Below, piece by piece: positions 60,816 to 64,000 of a stretch of 64,000 nt of DNA. The notes beneath the pieces were generated by a model. It ran no database searches and was not told the DNA's origin. It saw only the letters and a program-made list of their open reading frames with translations. Made by a program: the position numbers and the translations under genes. Every line of letters begins with the position of its first letter. Position 1 is the stretch's first letter. Origin of the DNA: Plutella xylostella (taxonomy: Eukaryota > Arthropoda > Insecta > Lepidoptera > Plutellidae); NCBI RefSeq assembly GCF_932276165.1, contig NC_063993.1, forward strand, positions 4,784,001-4,848,000, written 5' to 3'.

Positions 60816-63069
60816 TCAGTCCCCAGGGTTCGGGAAGTCGATGGTGCGGCTCTCGTTGCCGAAGATGAGCCGGAGCCGCTTCATGGGCGGCAGCGGGCGC
60901 GGGCTGTGGTTGCGGCGGCGCTCCTTGGACCGGCGGCGCTTCTTGAGGCGGCGCGCCGTGTCGGGGTCGACGCCCTCGAGCCGCAGCACCTCGTACTCGG
61001 GCGCCTCCCCGCAGTCCTCCTCCTCGGCCGCGGGGCTGCGCTTCACCCGCAGCGTCAGCTTCAGCCCGCGCCGCGGCGGCGTGCACGGGCACGACGAGCT
61101 CTTGTTCGACTTGTCCGCCAGCCACTCCTCGCCGCCCTTCGGCACGTCCGCCTTGCTACCCTTACTCTTCTCTTTCTCTTTACATTCACTAGGATTTACA
61201 TTTTCTCTATAGTCAAAAATCTCACTTTTCATTAGGTCAGCTTGGTGCTTCTCTTCATTCTGCTGTTCGCGGATGGGGTTCCCGTCGGGGACTTCGACTT
61301 TTGCTTCCACTGGCGTTTCTAATTTGTTGAACTGTAAAGGTTCAGCAAGAGAATGATTATTTTCTGTAATACTCTGTATCCCATTTTCTGAAATGTTTAA
61401 GCTACTATCTTCAGTCACGCGTCCATCAGTCACATCTTTAGAGGGAGGTTCAACTTTAATACTTATGTTATTTTCATGAGTGCTATTATCTGCATTATGT
61501 GAAGAGTTAGTTTCGAGACATTTTGGTTCCTTTGAATCTGAATTTGTTTTGTTAGTTTTAGTTTTGGTGTGTGGAGAGGGGGTACTAGATTCAAGAAGTC
61601 TTTTGTGGCTTCTGAGCACTATTCCTGTGTGTGAGTCTCGACTGCTGCGCGAGCTGGTGGTGCTGCCGCAGCGCGCGGGGGCGGCGCGGCGCGAAGCCCC
61701 GCCCCCCACGCTCCCCGGGCCCGCCCCCGCCCCCGCGCCCACCGGCCCCGCCACCCCATTGGCCGCGCGCCCGCTGTCCGTCCGCCGACGTAGCCGCTCT
61801 CCTCTACTAGATGCCGATGACTCCCGGCTCCTCTCACCCTGTGCAGAACCATCCATCACATCAGCTATGCAACCTTGGGCTATTAGCATCTCTGCATCAT
61901 ATTTTGTGAGCCCTTTTTGTTTCATTTCTTTCATACTCAGAGGGGAAACTATGTTATTTGAATTAGGTCTATTAGATATTCGAGTCTTCTCGGCAGTTTT
62001 TTCAGTAACAGTTTTTGTTGTTTGCTTGGCTTTAGTTCTGTTAATTCTGTTATCTGTCTCTCTAAATCTATACCTAGTGGATTGTTCTTCATTAGACGGA
62101 TTTTTTACAGAAAATGCTCCTTTGCCTCGTCTTTCACATGTTTCACATTCACAATAACTGTTGCCATTTCCAAAAAAGTCTTCTCCATAAAAGCATGTTA
62201 CCTCTTCACCTGGATCAATATCTCGAAGCACACGAACAAAAGCTTTACCACGGTCAGTAGACTCAAAAGTACAGTTAGGCCTGCAATCATGGTTGATGTA
62301 GGCAGCAGGCCCCAGCCACAGCTGGGCACAGTTCTTTCTGCAGCTGTACATTACTGAGAAATCATTTTTACCCTGATGAAGGAGCTGCTTCTCTTCCTCT
62401 TCTGTCATCTCAGCAATACAGCCAACTAAAAAATCTATTCTCTCATGTTTGAAAAACTTTTTGGTTGTTGAAATTTTAGCTCCTACACCCCCTTCTAACG
62501 AATATCTGTAGCAGGGCTCAATGACAAAGCCAGCCTTTTTATCAAATACTCGTAAATACCGATATATCTGTAATGAAAACAATACACAATCAGTTTAATT
62601 ATAATACAAAACATTCTTCAATCATGCAATTAAAATTTAATGCTACCAATAAACCAAGTTGAAGAACTGATCATAACGTTTTTTTTTTCATTTTTAAATG
62701 CTAAATATTTCAGATTCTAATGAAACCTTGAAACAAGAATATACTAACATGTTCCCGAAGTTTGGTTTGTTGATGTTTGTTTTTGCTAAAATGTCTCGGC
62801 ATCCAGTCTGCATTGGCCAGCTTGTTGTAGGCTTTGTTGTAATCTTGAGTCTGTATGAACTCTTTGATGATATTTTTCAGTTCCTCCTTATTGGTTTTGA
62901 GGGGTCTAAACCTGAGGTTCATCTTGTGGGTGTTGATGCCGAGGTAGGGGTCGACGATGAGCGCCGTGGCGAGGTCGTCGTACTCCGACAGCTCCCGCGG
63001 CGTCATGCCCATCGGCTGCATCTTGTGCAGCACTTGCCTGCCTGGGTACGACGTCGTCCCAACAACCAT
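60816..63069 (-). CDS. Suv4-20: Histone H4 lysine-20 methyltransferase Suv4-20 (KMT5B/C family), 690 aa
   Basis: A nuclear SET-domain enzyme that converts H4K20me1 to H4K20me2/3. Two coding exons on the minus strand: 63069-62749 (residues 1-107) and 62567-60816 (residues 108-690, stop TGA), joined in phase 0. The N-terminus has ELSEYDDLATALIVDPYLG, the family's helical N-domain signature. The SET domain runs over about 108-260, with NHDCRPNC at 199-206, the catalytic FYG at 233-235 and post-SET CECETC at 246-251. The rest is low-complexity and basic, but it keeps two short motifs found in vertebrate KMT5B: LTKYDAEMLI in the middle, and PLPPMKRLRLIFG about 25 residues before the end. At 690 aa it is shorter than fly Suv4-20. 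The start is the first Met after an acceptor-like AG (exon edge near 63078), so a 5'UTR exon probably lies upstream. Confidence 0.95.
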
Positions 63070-64000
63070 TCTGGATACCTGGATAACAAAGGACGCGGTC
63101 ACTTAACAACGCCGACTCATCTCACTCTCGCGTTATAACGGGCGGCTTTACTAAAATCATTTCAAACATAAACTATCACTAGCAACAAAACCAGACAGCG
63201 GATTAAACATTATACGTAAAAATTGGTAATAAACTACGGAATAGCGTAAAAATTGTTGAGGAATAACATGGCGGCCATCCACGAACCCCGAGATAGTACA
63301 CGTCAATTTTTGGGACCAAAATATATTATAAACGACGAGCGTATTTTTTATTATTCAAGGTGTAGCCACTTATAGCTAGGTTTACTTACTTTTAACACTG
63401 TAAACACTTAATAATCATGGTTTCGTCGAACACAAATCAACTTCAACTCTTCTCTGAACGACATCCACCACTGAATTCTAAATTATATTTAATAACATAA
63501 ATTGGACTCATAACGTAGGCAGTAATCATTTATGAGTTAAAACTTGTATGCTAGCTCGTTTTAGGATTCTACAAATAATTTCTAAAGCAAACACTCAAAA
63601 TTATTTTAATGTCTCAAAGGAAAGCTGAAAAACAACCATGTTTTTTCTCCATTTCATTTCAGTTTTTTTTACTGTGTGATTCGCATTTCGTACTATGCAA
63701 AATGTTTATTGAGATAAGAGAATATTCGGTTTGTCAGTGCCGCTGCCGTAATGTGTTTGGATAAACGAAACGACGCACATCGTCTGTGTTGTGATGGAAT
63801 GTGGAATCAAGGAGTATGAGTACCAAAGTTATTATTCGAAGCAATAGAGTTCATACAACATAGTTTCCAAGGTACTATTAAAGATAGGTACTAAAAATAA
63901 ACGGGTGATGTGTATGTGCAATGTGTGCTTCCTAATATTACATTACATGCTAGAAGCTAAAAATCAGTGCTGTAGTGTAAAACAATACACATCTATTTTT
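63070..64000. other. Suv4-20 upstream region and window end, no further gene seen
   Basis: The acceptor-like boundary near 63078 implies a 5'UTR exon upstream on the minus strand. ATGGCGGCC at 63268 is on the plus strand and has no extended open frame. Confidence 0.4.

Noticed and set aside
61480..62157. 225-residue plus-strand open frame
   Set aside because: Antisense shadow of the Suv4-20 main exon, whose SET domain is unmistakable on the other strand.

Overview
The window looks like nuclear DNA of a moth or butterfly (Lepidoptera). It is AT-rich, with intron-containing genes and GT-AG splice sites. It carries many short repeats typical of lepidopteran genomes: tRNA-derived SINEs, small inverted-repeat elements (MITEs), Helitron-like elements whose ends read ATTATAAATGCGAAAGT and AACAGCTAGT, and 5'-truncated LINE tails. 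All gene models were made by hand-splicing in the given sequence. Each coding frame closes exactly across every junction.

Layout. Positions 1-31,267 hold no gene I can support. This stretch contains repeats, LINE remnants, SINEs, MITEs and a few GC-rich CCG/GGC patches. Positions 31,268-44,583 (+) hold a 13-exon otopetrin proton-channel gene (697 aa). Positions 44,584-48,705 are a repeat-filled spacer with a relic of that gene's last exon, a LINE tail, two SINEs and a MITE. Positions 48,706-56,940 (+) hold a second, tandem otopetrin gene with 10 exons (616 aa). Positions 57,465-58,517 (+) encode the RING-box protein Roc1a/RBX1 (113 aa, five exons). Positions 60,816-63,069 (-) encode the H4K20 methyltransferase Suv4-20/KMT5 in two coding exons (690 aa). 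It is convergent with Roc1a. The last 0.9 kb holds the Suv4-20 upstream region and nothing else recognised.

The two otopetrins are diverged tandem paralogues and probably arose by an old duplication. Roc1a (cullin-RING E3 ligase) and Suv4-20 (heterochromatin methylation) are housekeeping genes with no evident functional tie to the channels.

The most notable structures are exon-sized local duplications in both otopetrin genes. A nearly identical second copy of exon 8 lies in otopetrin 2, and relics of exons 12 and 13 lie in otopetrin 1. Two of these copies keep a compatible splice phase and an open frame. Other notable structures are a near-perfect 275-bp palindrome at the end of a repeat in otopetrin 1 intron 1, a four-copy MITE family with one copy interrupted by a TTAA-flanked MITE, and two 5'-truncated LINE insertions with intact target-site duplications. 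I saw no sign of an unknown multi-gene system.
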